From contig NC_016532.1 of assembly GCF_000236905.1 (NCBI RefSeq), positions 310,001-374,000 on the forward strand: a stretch of 64,000 nt of DNA, read 5' to 3'. The notes beneath the pieces were generated by a model. The model was given only the letters and a program-made list of their open reading frames with translations. It had not been told where the DNA came from and did no database searches. This DNA comes from Tetrapisispora phaffii CBS 4417. Its lineage: Eukaryota; Ascomycota; Saccharomycetes; Saccharomycetales; Saccharomycetaceae. Numbering within the stretch: position 1 is the stretch's first letter; every line of letters begins with the position of its first letter. The translations under genes and the position numbers were made by a program. Shown here in pieces: positions 29,650 through 39,182 of this stretch.

Positions 29650-30156
29650 ATGACGACAGATGCTAATAATAACTTAGTGAATTTAAAGGCTCAAATTCAA
29701 CAATACCTTGTGGAATCAGGAAATTATGAGAAGTATGTTTTCAATTAACTGTTTACAATGATGGTCGGTAGGTTTGTGAGATTGCTAGTACTAACACTTT
29801 TTTATATTTTTCAAAGAATATCAAACGACTTGAACAAGAGATTGTTAGCAGAAGGATGGATGGAATCTGTCAAAAAGCTAACTCTGGATGAAATAAATGT
29901 AAATGATTCAACAAAATTTCCACAAATACTGAAAAACGTTGAACCGGAAGCGATAAGTATGTGAACTGTTGGTTACATTAAAGATATATCTATATATATA
30001 TATATATATCAATTGCAGAACAATGAAATACTAACATAATTTGTCGTTTCTTTATGAAACAACATTCTTCTAGATATGGTTTCTGACACTACAAAGAATG
30101 AGGTTATAGAACAAATCAAATTCTTTTTAAATGAAGTTTTTAACACTGAACAATAA
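29650..30156 (+). CDS. SUS1: SAGA / TREX-2 subunit Sus1 (three exons)
   Basis: Split gene with exons 29650-29732, 29817-29956 and 30074-30156, together 101 residues; S. cerevisiae Sus1 has 96 and also two introns. Exon joins give NYEK-ISNDLNKRLLAEGW and EAIN-MVSDTTKNEVIEQI, in register with Sus1. Intron 1 (84 nt) has donor GTATGT, branch TACTAAC at 29789-29795 and acceptor AAG. Intron 2 (117 nt) has donor GTATGT, branch TACTAAC at 30029-30035 and acceptor TAG, and contains an AT microsatellite. Sus1 sits in the SAGA deubiquitinase module and in TREX-2, coupling transcription to mRNA export. Start chosen at the ATG giving MTTDANNNLVNLKAQIQQYL. Confidence 0.95.
29733..29816 (+). other. SUS1 intron 1
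   Basis: 84 nt, GTATGT donor, TACTAAC branch site at 29789-29795 and AAG acceptor 21 nt after it. The donor is the yeast consensus. Confidence 0.9.
29957..30073 (+). other. SUS1 intron 2
   Basis: 117 nt, GTATGT donor, TACTAAC at 30029-30035, TAG acceptor. An AT tract (about 29985-30009) accounts for much of the extra length. A TTGCAG lies upstream of the branch point and cannot serve it. Confidence 0.9.
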
Positions 30157-30499
30157 TATCCATCATTTTCAGGATTCAAGAGTGTTTCGTCGATGTGATG
30201 ATTCAGTCTAAACTTGCAACCTCCATCGCTGTGTCTTAAGGTACAAGTCTATAATCTGTGGGATATACATAAATATATATAGTGAAGTCAGCCACTTGTT
30301 AACTGGTTAACGAGTAGTCTATCACTATAAATATAATAAAATAAGCATTGTTTATAATATCATTATTATTACTATTATATTTACAATTTTTCACAGCTAC
30401 ATCATACTTAATTCAGTTATTTTTATATAAGTTGATGAGAATTTTTTTATTTTAAAGACTAACCATGTTTTAATAATTTTAGTTCTTTTAAATTTTGAG
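30157..30499. other. SUS1-CYC8 convergent spacer
   Basis: AT-rich 3' flanks of two convergent genes, with TATATA-type runs suited to 3'-end formation on both strands. No gene seen. Confidence 0.4.
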
Positions 30500-31988
30500 T
30501 TACTCATCGTAATTCTCATCCTCTTCGACCTCTCTGACAGCATTCTCCTTTGGGAAAGACTCTTTTGTTGGTTTCTGTTCAGAAGCAACTTCTTTTTCTA
30601 AATTATCTTCTTCACGTAGTTTAGCTTCTTCTTCCAACTTTTCTAATGCTTCCGCAGTAGGCTTGATAGTAGGTTCTGAGGCAACTTTGGCTTCTTCATC
30701 TTTCTTCTTTTCTCCTTCACTTGTTACTGCTATTTCACTGGCTGGCGCAACTGGAGATGTAGTAGAAGTCTCGGCGTGTACTGGAGTTTCTTTTATATTC
30801 TCCGAACTCTTAGTCTCTGGTTCGGCTTTAGTCACCTCGATAGTTGCTGGAATATCATCAGTGTTAGAATCTGGAACAGTGTTAGAATCGACAGATTCGG
30901 TTTTACCTTCTTCAGCAAGTTTTGTTTCCTCTTGGACAGCCTGAGAAATAGATTCATCAACTTTCTTTTCTTGTATGCTAGTAGTTACAGAAGAATCAGC
31001 ATTCGAAGTTACAACAGTTTCAGTAGCAGTATAAGTGCTTTCATTGACAGTAGCAGTAGATTCTGCAACTGGAGTGACAGATGTGACAGTCGGAGCAGCA
31101 GTCTCGGTAATTGGAGCAGAAGCTTCAGCCGCTGGGGTAGCACTTTCTACGATTGGCGTAGCGCTTTCTACAACTGGTGTTTCGGATGCAACAAATGGGG
31201 CAGCAGCATCTACAACTGGGGTTGCAGCCCCAACTGGAGCGACAGTTTCAGCAACTGGTACAGCGGATTCAATTGCTAGAGGTAAAACTGTAGCTTCAAT
31301 AACCGGTTTAGGTTCTATTGGCAATTCTTCAACGGTAGTCCTGTGGCACCTGGTGAAGCTGTACGGTTCAGCAGGGACAGTGACTGGAGAACTTCTCTTC
31401 AGTTTCTTTTGAGATGGTTCCTCAGATTTTTCAGTTGAGGTCTTGGCTGATTCTGAACTGACAGCGGCATTAACCAAAGTATTAATACCATCGTCAACAG
31501 TTCTCTTATTAGATGAACCATCAGAATCGTTTTCAGTTTCGGTCTTTACAGGTTCTGTTGGTTGTTGAATTGTTGAAGCTTGAATAGGTTGCAATTGTGG
31601 GGCAGGCATCTTTTCGTGATCAACCATAGAAATAGGTGGAATAGATGGTGCAGTTACTGACTCAGAAGCGCCAGGAACGCTAGTTGGAATGGATATTGGT
31701 GCAATTTGCGTTGTTTGTAATGGAGGAACCATGGTAGAACCAAGAGCTACTGGAGGAGCATTAGCCTGTTCCTGCTGTAAAACTGGTGCTGGTGGTAATT
31801 GATGCAATTGTGCTCGTTGAGCTTGTTGAGCTTGTTGAGCTTGTTGAGCTTGCTGAGCTTGTTGAGCTTGCTGAGCTTGTTGAGCTTGCTGAGCTTGTTG
31901 AGCTTGTTGAGCTTGTTGAGCTTGTTGAGCTTGTTGAGCTTGTTGAGCTTGTTGAGCTTGTTGAGCTTGTTGAGCTTGTTGTTGTTGC

Positions 31989-32028
<40 letters not shown>

Positions 32029-33631
32029 GCTGTTGTTGTTGTTGTTGTTGCTGTTGCTGTTGCTGTTGCTGTTGTTGCATTTGTTGTAAGTTCATTTGCT
32101 GAACTTGTTGAATTGGTAATCCTTGTAATTCACCATTAACGTCTACTAGTGGTTGAGCGTAGGCTTGTTCTGTATGCTGCTCAAGAACTTGACCATATAC
32201 ACCTTGTTGTTGCTGTTGTAGAGATAATGGTCTTACATTCAATGGATTTACTCTATCATTTGATTGTAAAGTTGGCTGTAACATTACAGGAGCATTAGCT
32301 ATGTCGTTGGTCTGACCAGGTGCGCCTGGATGTTGGCCAGCTTGTTGTTGGGCATTGTTTGGATTCTGCAACTGTTGTGCTAATGATTCTAGTCTTTCTC
32401 TGATGTGAACGTTATCTGGATCTAATCTGGCAGCTTGTTTATAGGCATCCAAAGCATCATTTAGTTGTTTGTTACAAGTTTCATATAAGGTACCTAAATC
32501 GTACCAAACTTCACTGATGTAAGGATTCAATCTAATAGCTCTGGTGTATGCATCTAAAGCATCTCTGTATTGAGAGATTTGATAATATAATACACCGATG
32601 GAACACCAGAAGATTGGATTTCTTGAATCTCTATTCACAGCTTGTTGGAAAGCATCATAAGCAGCGGTGTAATCAGCCCTAATCATATGAACACGACCTA
32701 GGTGGTACCAAGTAGCAGCATCTGATGGATCAATCTCTAGCGACTTCAACAATAAGTTCAATGCTTTTTGTGGATCATAGAACTGGGTGTTGTTCATACC
32801 GTATAGACAACCTAGTTGTTGTAAAACTTTTGCATGGTGTTCATTTTGGACCAATACATTTTCGTAGGCTTCTTTTGCACCTTGCCATTCACCCATGCTT
32901 TCCAGGACGGAACCCAATTGGAACCAAATGTCCCATTCTTGCAGTGGTGAAGGAGGTTGTGGTAATATATATCTAAAACATTCTAAAGCCTGGGTCCATT
33001 TACCTTGGTGTTTGTAAATGATCCCCAATCTGAAATAGATTTCATTTGCCTTATCGAAATTTGGATCCAATTCCAAAACTTTAGCAAAGGCCTCTTCTGC
33101 GTATTCCAAAGAACCATATCTATCGTATAGGATACCGATTCCATGCCATAACTTGGGCACATTTGGATTTGATAAATAGTACAGCGCCTGTTGGTACGAG
33201 TTGTAGGCTCTCTGCAAGTCGTCCAACATCAGATAGCAATGACCTAAAGTTGCCCAAACATCAGAAAGTTCGGGATTGACAGACAAAGCACGTTCGTACA
33301 GTTCGGCAGCTCTTTGGAACATGTCTCTTGAACGGTACAAGTGTGCCAATGAGGTCAATGCTTTAGTTGAAGCCGGATTGTATTGTAAAGTGGTGTCATA
33401 CGCCATAGCGGCCCTATCGGTGTCGCCTACAGTTTCTGCCAATGATGCAATTGACAGCCAAGTTTCTGCAGTGGACTGTGTTAGCGGGTCGAGAGGTGGA
33501 TGTTGGACTTGTTGGATCTGGATATTTTCTTGTGAGTTTGGTTGACCCAGTTTCTGCTGCTGTTGCTGCTGCTGTTGCATGTTCACAGCATTGACCAGCG
33601 GCTGTGCAGGCTGTGCCGTTGCGGAATTCAT
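30500..33631 (-). CDS. CYC8: Cyc8 (Ssn6) general co-repressor
   Basis: TPR subunit of the Cyc8-Tup1 co-repressor, 1043 residues (966 in S. cerevisiae). Ten TPR units fill about 55-410, e.g. AAELYERALSVNPELSDVWA and AAYDAFQQAVNRDSRNPIFW. They are followed by three low-complexity zones: polyglutamine (about 514-550), a QQA triplet array of roughly 18 units (about 551-606), and a Val/Thr/Pro/Ala/Glu-rich imperfect repeat (about 785-875). The C-terminus is acidic and Lys/Glu-rich. TPRs bind Tup1 and DNA-bound repressors, and Hos1 (present in this window) is a known Cyc8-Tup1 partner. Position next to SUS1/YSA1 repeats YBR111-YBR112. Confidence 0.98.
31816..31980. repeat. 9-bp minisatellite encoding QQA in CYC8
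   Basis: Near-perfect tandem GTTGAGCTT units (about 18) on the plus strand, read as (QQA)n on the minus strand. The only variation is T/C wobble within the Gln codons. Adjoins the polyQ tract. Confidence 0.95.
31980..32088. repeat. CAA/CAG tract encoding polyglutamine in CYC8
   Basis: About 35 consecutive Gln codons, mostly CAA with scattered CAG. Length variation by slippage is likely. Confidence 0.95.
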
Positions 33632-34581
33632 CGTTTGGGACAGTGTGCTTTGATGGACTACTGTTACGTTTGCTTTTGAGCGACAGGGTCCAATGAGTGT
33701 TACTTATACACGATAAAAGATCAGTTACTTATATGTGAAATGGAGTGATTGTTTCTAACGAAATAAACAAAGTATGAAAGGGAAACGTTGAGTGAAAAGA
33801 AATTAGGAAAAAAGAGAATAAAACAACGAAACAAAAATGAAATGAAAATAAGTTAATAAAAAAAAAATAATTGTACTCTGTCGAGAGAGAGTGTGTGTAT
33901 ACAAGAAAGTTTAAGAAAAAGCAGCTATTGTAATTACGATGTTCAATTTCGGAGAGTATTAACGAGTTGTTATTGTGATGAAATGAAATCCTAACAGGTC
34001 TTGCACAAGGTCAATACCTATTACACATTTTCGACATTTCCGCATTTTCGTTTTCGTTTGTTGTTGAGTGGTTCAGGATGTAGATGTTTGCTGTTTGTTG
34101 TTTTAGATAATGTAATAACTTTTCGTTATTGATATTTGCGGTGCGGAATAAGAAACGAAGCGTCGATGCTTGATACATTAGAGAAAAAAAGAAATTAAAA
34201 AGCGGACAGCGACAGCGAGACGCATGGACGCACGGACGCAGTGGCGAAGGGAGAGATCTCGTCCTGGGCGCGTGTGCGTGCATTCGAGAGCCGGAAAAGA
34301 AAACAGCAAAAAGAAACGAGAGCGGCAAAAAGAAACGCGTGGAAGGTTTGCGATTGTCTGACACGAACGCGGACAAAACGGCGGCGACGAGCTGGGCGCG
34401 TATTAGTTAATGTGTGCCAAAAAAAGCAGCGACAGAGCGGAGACAAACGGGCGCAGTTGCGGCCGATTCTACTGGGCCTGTCCGAAAACAGACGTGGAAA
34501 ACACCGAAACGGGCAGAGGAATTGGAGGCGGCCAAAAGGGCGGGACTCGCGCCAGAACAGCCAGACAATTTAATGCACGGT

Positions 34582-34606
34582 TTTCGAAACTTCAGAAGTT
34601 TCGAAA
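34582..34606. repeat. 25-bp perfect palindrome
   Basis: Arms TTTCGAAACTTC and GAAGTTTCGAAA around a single central A, followed at once by another TTTCGAAA. The arms contain GAA-nn-TTC pairs, reminiscent of heat-shock element half-units, though the spacing is irregular. Confidence 0.85.
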
Positions 34607-35022
34607 CTTTCGAAAATTGGTTTTGTGTTTGTGTTTTCGTATTTTTATACTTTTTATGCTTTTGTGTTTATTTGTTGTCGTTTTCTGTTGTCGTTTTTCT
34701 GTTGCCGGCCTATTGCGCAGGCACTCTGGGAGCACGGTGACAAAACGCACACGGTTTAGCAAATTCTCGCTTTCTTTTTATTGGAGCGGGAACTGGTGTG
34801 CGTGGGTCCCCCGCACCCTCAGCCCACGGCGTTTCTGCTGTTTCGTCCGATGCCAAAACACCTCGTGGCTGCATATGTCGGTCCACTTCTCCTGCACCGG
34901 CTCTGTGATTACGCAACTCGGCTATAAATAAACCATTGTTTGTCGGTGCTTAATGCCAATGGCTACATCTCGGCGGCCGCTGTGCGCTGGTAAGGAGGTC
35001 GGATAATCACACAGGGCGCAGG

Positions 35023-35029
35023 CGGGTAA
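35023..35029 (+). promoter_or_regulatory. Reb1-type site downstream of LTP1
   Basis: CGGGTAA core (followed by C) about 150 bp past the LTP1 stop. Reb1 can block transcribing polymerase, so it could separate LTP1 from the CYC8 promoter. Sequence match only. Confidence 0.4.
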
Positions 35030-35181
35030 CAGCACTCTCGCTTCACACACACACGCCAAGTCTGCTAATCCCATAGTGCTGGGCGATCCCTATTTACAAT
35101 TCACATATCTAACATAGAAAAATGCATTTATGGTAGCTGTCTATATAGTTATTGCTAATGAACGGCGTGCGTTCGTCTCAT

Positions 35182-35661
35182 CTATAACTCTTGGGCAAGG
35201 AACTGTTCACTGAAATACGTAACTTGTTCGAAATTGTATTCAAATCCATCGATTCCACCGTAGTATGGGTCGTCGACTATCCTATTGTACTTGTTGTTTG
35301 TGTTCCATTCGCCGAACAGCGACACTTGGCTCTTACTATCTTCTGGCTCGATACGTTTCAGATTGCTGAAATTACTGTCATCCATGCAGATGATATAGTC
35401 AAATTCTTTGAAATGTTTGGGTTTAATCTGCTGGGCGAGGTGGTCGACGGGAACTTTATGTTTACGACAAGTTGAAACGGATCTGCTATCAGGTTCTTCG
35501 CCGATATGATACCCGGCCGTCCCGAATGATGTGATCCTCTCGAAGCGATCACTTAATCCTTTCTGTTTCACGGTGTGTCGGAACACTGCCTCGGCCATTG
35601 GCGAACGGCAAATGTTCCCCAGACACACAAACGCAACGCTTATCTTCCTATCTTGTGTCAT
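35182..35661 (-). CDS. LTP1: Low-molecular-weight protein tyrosine phosphatase Ltp1
   Basis: Acid-phosphatase-type LMW-PTP of 159 residues (161 in S. cerevisiae). The CX5R active-site loop is VCLGNICRSPMAEA with nucleophile Cys13 and Arg19, and the general-acid Asp is in the DDPYYGG motif near residue 130. An upstream in-frame ATG (35733) would add 24 residues. I chose 35661 because MTQDRKISVAFVCLGN aligns with the family's usual start just before the P-loop. It sits between CYC8 and TKL1 on the same strand; LTP1-TKL1 is the YPR073C-YPR074C order. Confidence 0.95.
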   Translation of the reverse strand: MTQDRKISVAFVCLGNICRSPMAEAVFRHTVKQKGLSDRFERITSFGTAGYHIGEEPDSRSVSTCRKHKVPVDHLAQQIKPKHFKEFDYIICMDDSNFSNLKRIEPEDSKSQVSLFGEWNTNNKYNRIVDDPYYGGIDGFEYNFEQVTYFSEQFLAQEL

Positions 35662-35952
35662 TGTTTGCTCTCTTCTGTTGGGACCTCTCATATGACGGAA
35701 TTCACCGATCTTGTGCAAATAATGCTGTCCCACTTTTGCAGCTCACTTTTATATCTCACATACTCGATCGCTGATTTCAGTTTTCTTATTTGCTCGCTTA
35801 CAGGTGAGCTCTTTTCCGCCCGCGTCTGTGTCCTCCGCCCATTAGCAACTTAAAAAACTATAACTTATCCCATACTTAACGTTATATAGCCAATACACAC
35901 ATATATATGGATAGAGAGACTCTCACAACAAAAAAATAACGCAATTACTGGC

Positions 35953-38019
35953 TTACGCTAATGCCTTCCTCACTGGAGAGCGTATGGTCTTGTCAGAGTA
36001 AAACGAAAGAACCTTGGCAATGCGGCTGGCAACACCGTCGGGAGTAAATTCAAAGTACTCGTAGACTTCCTTGCTCTTACCACTCATTCCGAACCTGTCC
36101 AGGCCAAATTGCTCATGGGAGTACTTGCACATGCTCAAAGTGGCATATACCTCCACACTCAAGATCGGAACCTCGTCTGGAAGCACACTGATCCGGTACT
36201 CGAAAGGTTGTTTCCCAAATGTATAGAAGTCAGGGAGGGACACAACTCGAATATTAACTTTATGGTCCTTAGAATACTTTTCCGCACTCTTGCAACATAA
36301 AGACACTTCACTGCCACTAGATACTAAAATCAAATCAAGTTTCGGGGTAGTGTTACCGTGGTATTCGCTAATTGCATATCCACCTTTCGCTGCTTTCTCA
36401 ATGCTACTGCCTTCCAGTTGAGGAACATTTTGACGGGTTAAACATATGATCGAAGGTGTTGCTTTGCTCTCAATCGACACTTTGTAAGCAGCAGACACTT
36501 CGTTCCCGTCGGCTGGCCTCCATACTTGCATGTTAGGTAACGCTCTGAAGTGGGTTACTGTCTCAATAGGTTGGTGGGTTGGCCCGTCTTCTCCAAGACC
36601 AATTGAGTCGTGGGTAGCTACCCAAATTACTGGATATCCAGAGAGTGCAGCTAGTCTCACTGCCCCAGAAGCATATGACACGAAATTCAAAAATGTACCA
36701 CCAAATGGTTTCAAATTGTATCCATAGGCTGAGATGCCATTCAGAATTGCACTCATACCATGTTCACGAACACCATAACGAATGTAGCGCCCCATGTAGC
36801 TTCCTATCTTGGTATCATCTGGTTGGAAGTCTATGGCGTCATCCCATCTTGTCAAATTCGATGGAGTCAAGTCTGCGGAACCTCCAATTAGCTCTGGAAG
36901 AGTTTTAGCCAGGGAATTGATAACTGATGCAGATAATTTTCTCGTGGCCAGGTCGCCATCTTCTGGCTTGAAAGTTGGCAATGCGGACTCCCAATCCGGT
37001 GGTAGAATGCCAGCTATTCTTCTTTTGAGTTCAGCCCCTAATTCTGGATATTTACGCATATATTCTTCCAACGTTGAATTCCATTCTTCATTGGCTTTTT
37101 TACCACGCTCGATCATGTGTTCCTTGTAAAAATCGTAAACCTCTTGGGGAACAACGAACGACTCTTCTGAATTGAACCCAAATCTCTTCTTCAACTGTTT
37201 GACATCATCTGGCTTCAATGGGGAACCATGGACATTATACGTCCCCTCGTTCAAAGAGCCAAACCCAATTGTCGTGGTAAGTTTAATCAAAGTTGGCTGT
37301 TTTTTGTTACTTTTTGCAAGCTTAATGGCTTGTGAAATCGCATCTAGATTATCATTACCATCTTTAACCTCGATGACTTCCCATCCATAGCCCCTGTACC
37401 TAACCGCAACTTCTTCCGTGAAGGATAGATTAGTCTTACCATCAATGGTGATCGAGTTGTCATCATAAATCACAATCAAGTTCCCCAATTGCAAATGACC
37501 AGCTAGAGAGCATGCTTCAGAGGAGACACCTTCCTGCATGCATCCGTCACCTGCGAAGACATACGTATAGTTTGTCGATATTTCGCAATCCTTCTTATTA
37601 TACCTGGCAGCGATGTGTGCCTGTGCAATTGCAAACCCGACGGCATTCGAGATACCCTGCCCGAGAGGGCCAGTGGTCAACTCCACCCCAGGCAGCTCGT
37701 ACTCAGGGTGTCCCGGAGTCTTCGAACCCACAGATCTGAACCTCTTCAGATCATCGATGGTATAGTCGTAACCTAGCAGATGCAAGGTCGAGTACAACAA
37801 GGCGCAAGCATGCCCGTTTGACAAAACAAATCTGTCTCTGTTGGGCCAATCGACATTTTCATGGTTCACATTCATAAAGTCCCTACATAGAACGTGCATT
37901 GCAGGAGCCAGACCTAAAGGAGCCCCGGGGTGTCCCGAATTCGCTTTTTGCACTGCATCCACAGCCAGCAGTCTGACGGTGCTGATGCAAAGCCTGTCAA
38001 TATCATTAAATTTCGACAT
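35953..38019 (-). CDS. TKL1: Transketolase
   Basis: Thiamine-diphosphate enzyme of the non-oxidative pentose phosphate pathway, transferring two-carbon ketol units. 688 residues (680 in S. cerevisiae Tkl1). Visible: RLLAVDAVQKANSGHPGAPLG, the ThDP/metal motif GDGCMQEGVSSEAC with Asp and the following YDDN (about 157-187), and the transketolase motif HDSIGLGEDGPTHQPIE (about 470-486). The frame extends 24 codons upstream to 38091, but the start at MSKFNDIDRLCISTV fits the family. LTP1 upstream supports TKL1; the duplicate TKL2 belongs to the other ancestral track. Codon use is biased, as for a glycolytic-class gene. Confidence 0.97.
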   Translation of the reverse strand: MSKFNDIDRLCISTVRLLAVDAVQKANSGHPGAPLGLAPAMHVLCRDFMNVNHENVDWPNRDRFVLSNGHACALLYSTLHLLGYDYTIDDLKRFRSVGSKTPGHPEYELPGVELTTGPLGQGISNAVGFAIAQAHIAARYNKKDCEISTNYTYVFAGDGCMQEGVSSEACSLAGHLQLGNLIVIYDDNSITIDGKTNLSFTEEVAVRYRGYGWEVIEVKDGNDNLDAISQAIKLAKSNKKQPTLIKLTTTIGFGSLNEGTYNVHGSPLKPDDVKQLKKRFGFNSEESFVVPQEVYDFYKEHMIERGKKANEEWNSTLEEYMRKYPELGAELKRRIAGILPPDWESALPTFKPEDGDLATRKLSASVINSLAKTLPELIGGSADLTPSNLTRWDDAIDFQPDDTKIGSYMGRYIRYGVREHGMSAILNGISAYGYNLKPFGGTFLNFVSYASGAVRLAALSGYPVIWVATHDSIGLGEDGPTHQPIETVTHFRALPNMQVWRPADGNEVSAAYKVSIESKATPSIICLTRQNVPQLEGSSIEKAAKGGYAISEYHGNTTPKLDLILVSSGSEVSLCCKSAEKYSKDHKVNIRVVSLPDFYTFGKQPFEYRISVLPDEVPILSVEVYATLSMCKYSHEQFGLDRFGMSGKSKEVYEYFEFTPDGVASRIAKVLSFYSDKTIRSPVRKALA

Positions 38020-39182
38020 GATTAATTGTCCTGTTTGCCTGATTGCAACTAGGAGTGGATCAAAACATCGAGGGTCAGTTAGCATCATCACATACTTCCA
38101 AATATGACCAATTTATATACCATTATAGATGGAAACCTCAATTGGCAACAATCCAATCCCTTCCTCACAAGTAACCTAATGATCCATATTTAGAAACCTT
38201 ACTGGTAACCCTTGTTAATAATTGCGTCATTGACCTCAATATGCCTTTACTGACGCAACAGGTGACAGTGCGATAGTGACGCGTGTGCAGCAACCTTATA
38301 TTGACCGAGAGCACCTTTTCCCCCAATTCAGCCTTTTCTAGACCCAAAAGAGAGGCTGCTCTGGCCCGCTACACCAATTGGAGGTACGCTCTGTTCTTTT
38401 TGTTTTTCACAACAGATGCTTACTCCGCCGCAGCACTGTGCCATGCACACCCGTACATTATTATCATGTCCTGCTGATCACCGTATGCCGTTCTTTCCCC
38501 TGCCAACCCCCTTCACCCCCACTCCCCAGCACCTCAATCGTAGTATCTCCCTCCCCCTCTCGTAGACCCGCTACGAGCACATGCAATATGCCCAACATCC
38601 TTGTCCTCACCCTGGCTCGATCAACCCATAACCGGAATATCATCCACTCTCTCTGCAACCCTGCTCCTAATCTACGTCCGACCGCCACCCTAATGCCCTT
38701 CCCACTGATGAAACGCTGAAAAAGTTTTTCGAAATCTGCAAAATTTGTAAAAAGCATTTTTTTCTGAAATTTCGAAATTTTCCATTTTCTCGAAAATGTT
38801 ATTCTCAACTCATCGCATCTCATCGCATCCCGTCAGATTGCTTTTTATTGGTTTCTTGCTTTGCTAATTTATTGGAAAAAGTTTAATTCTATACACTGAA
38901 GAGAAACGACAGAGAGACCAGACCTACTTAATCATTTAAGATTTGTATCTGCAAGTGCATCGACTGTCCTTGTGTTTCTTATCCCGAGATTGGGGTCCAG
39001 CTTGTTTTGGGTCTCTCATGTTTTGTACATTTTACAATCGTAAGGTTAGGTTCATTTATAGCGTGGTCAACATATATATACATATTTATACTTATATAAT
39101 AGGTTCCTGTTTGGGGAAACTCATAAGAGGTTGGATGCATCTGTTGTCAACCAAACATTCACAACAACAACATTAGTGTGAG
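38020..39182. other. TKL1 upstream region and orphan-gene promoter
   Basis: 1.16 kb divergent spacer. About 38465-38710 is C-rich on the plus strand (runs of CCCC, CTCC). At 38767-38780 lies a 14-bp palindrome AAATTTCGAAATTT, with further TTTCGAAA-like strings nearby (38727-38734). An ACGCGT occurs at 38279-38284. No gene is convincing here. Confidence 0.45.

Larger units (their letters stand above)
33632..35181. promoter_or_regulatory. Long CYC8 upstream region with GC-rich island
   Basis: 1.55 kb between the CYC8 start and the LTP1 stop. The first 550 bp are AT-rich. From about 34190 to 35080 the DNA becomes GC-rich with many CpG and GCG strings, unlike the flanking genes. Several overlapping frames stay open here in different registers (e.g. 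34241-34573, 34410-34931, and two on the minus strand), as expected when stops are diluted by GC content. None resembles a protein I know. A 25-bp palindrome lies at 34582-34606 and a Reb1 core at 35023-35029. Confidence 0.5.

Noticed and set aside
31786..32139. Plus-strand frames of polyleucine and Val-Glu-Leu repeats
   Set aside because: Complement of the CYC8 glutamine and QQA repeats, not independent genes.
34241..34931. Several overlapping plus-strand frames (110, 173 and 108 codons) upstream of CYC8
   Set aside because: They overlap in different registers within a GC-rich island where stop codons are rare by chance; none shows a domain or homologue.
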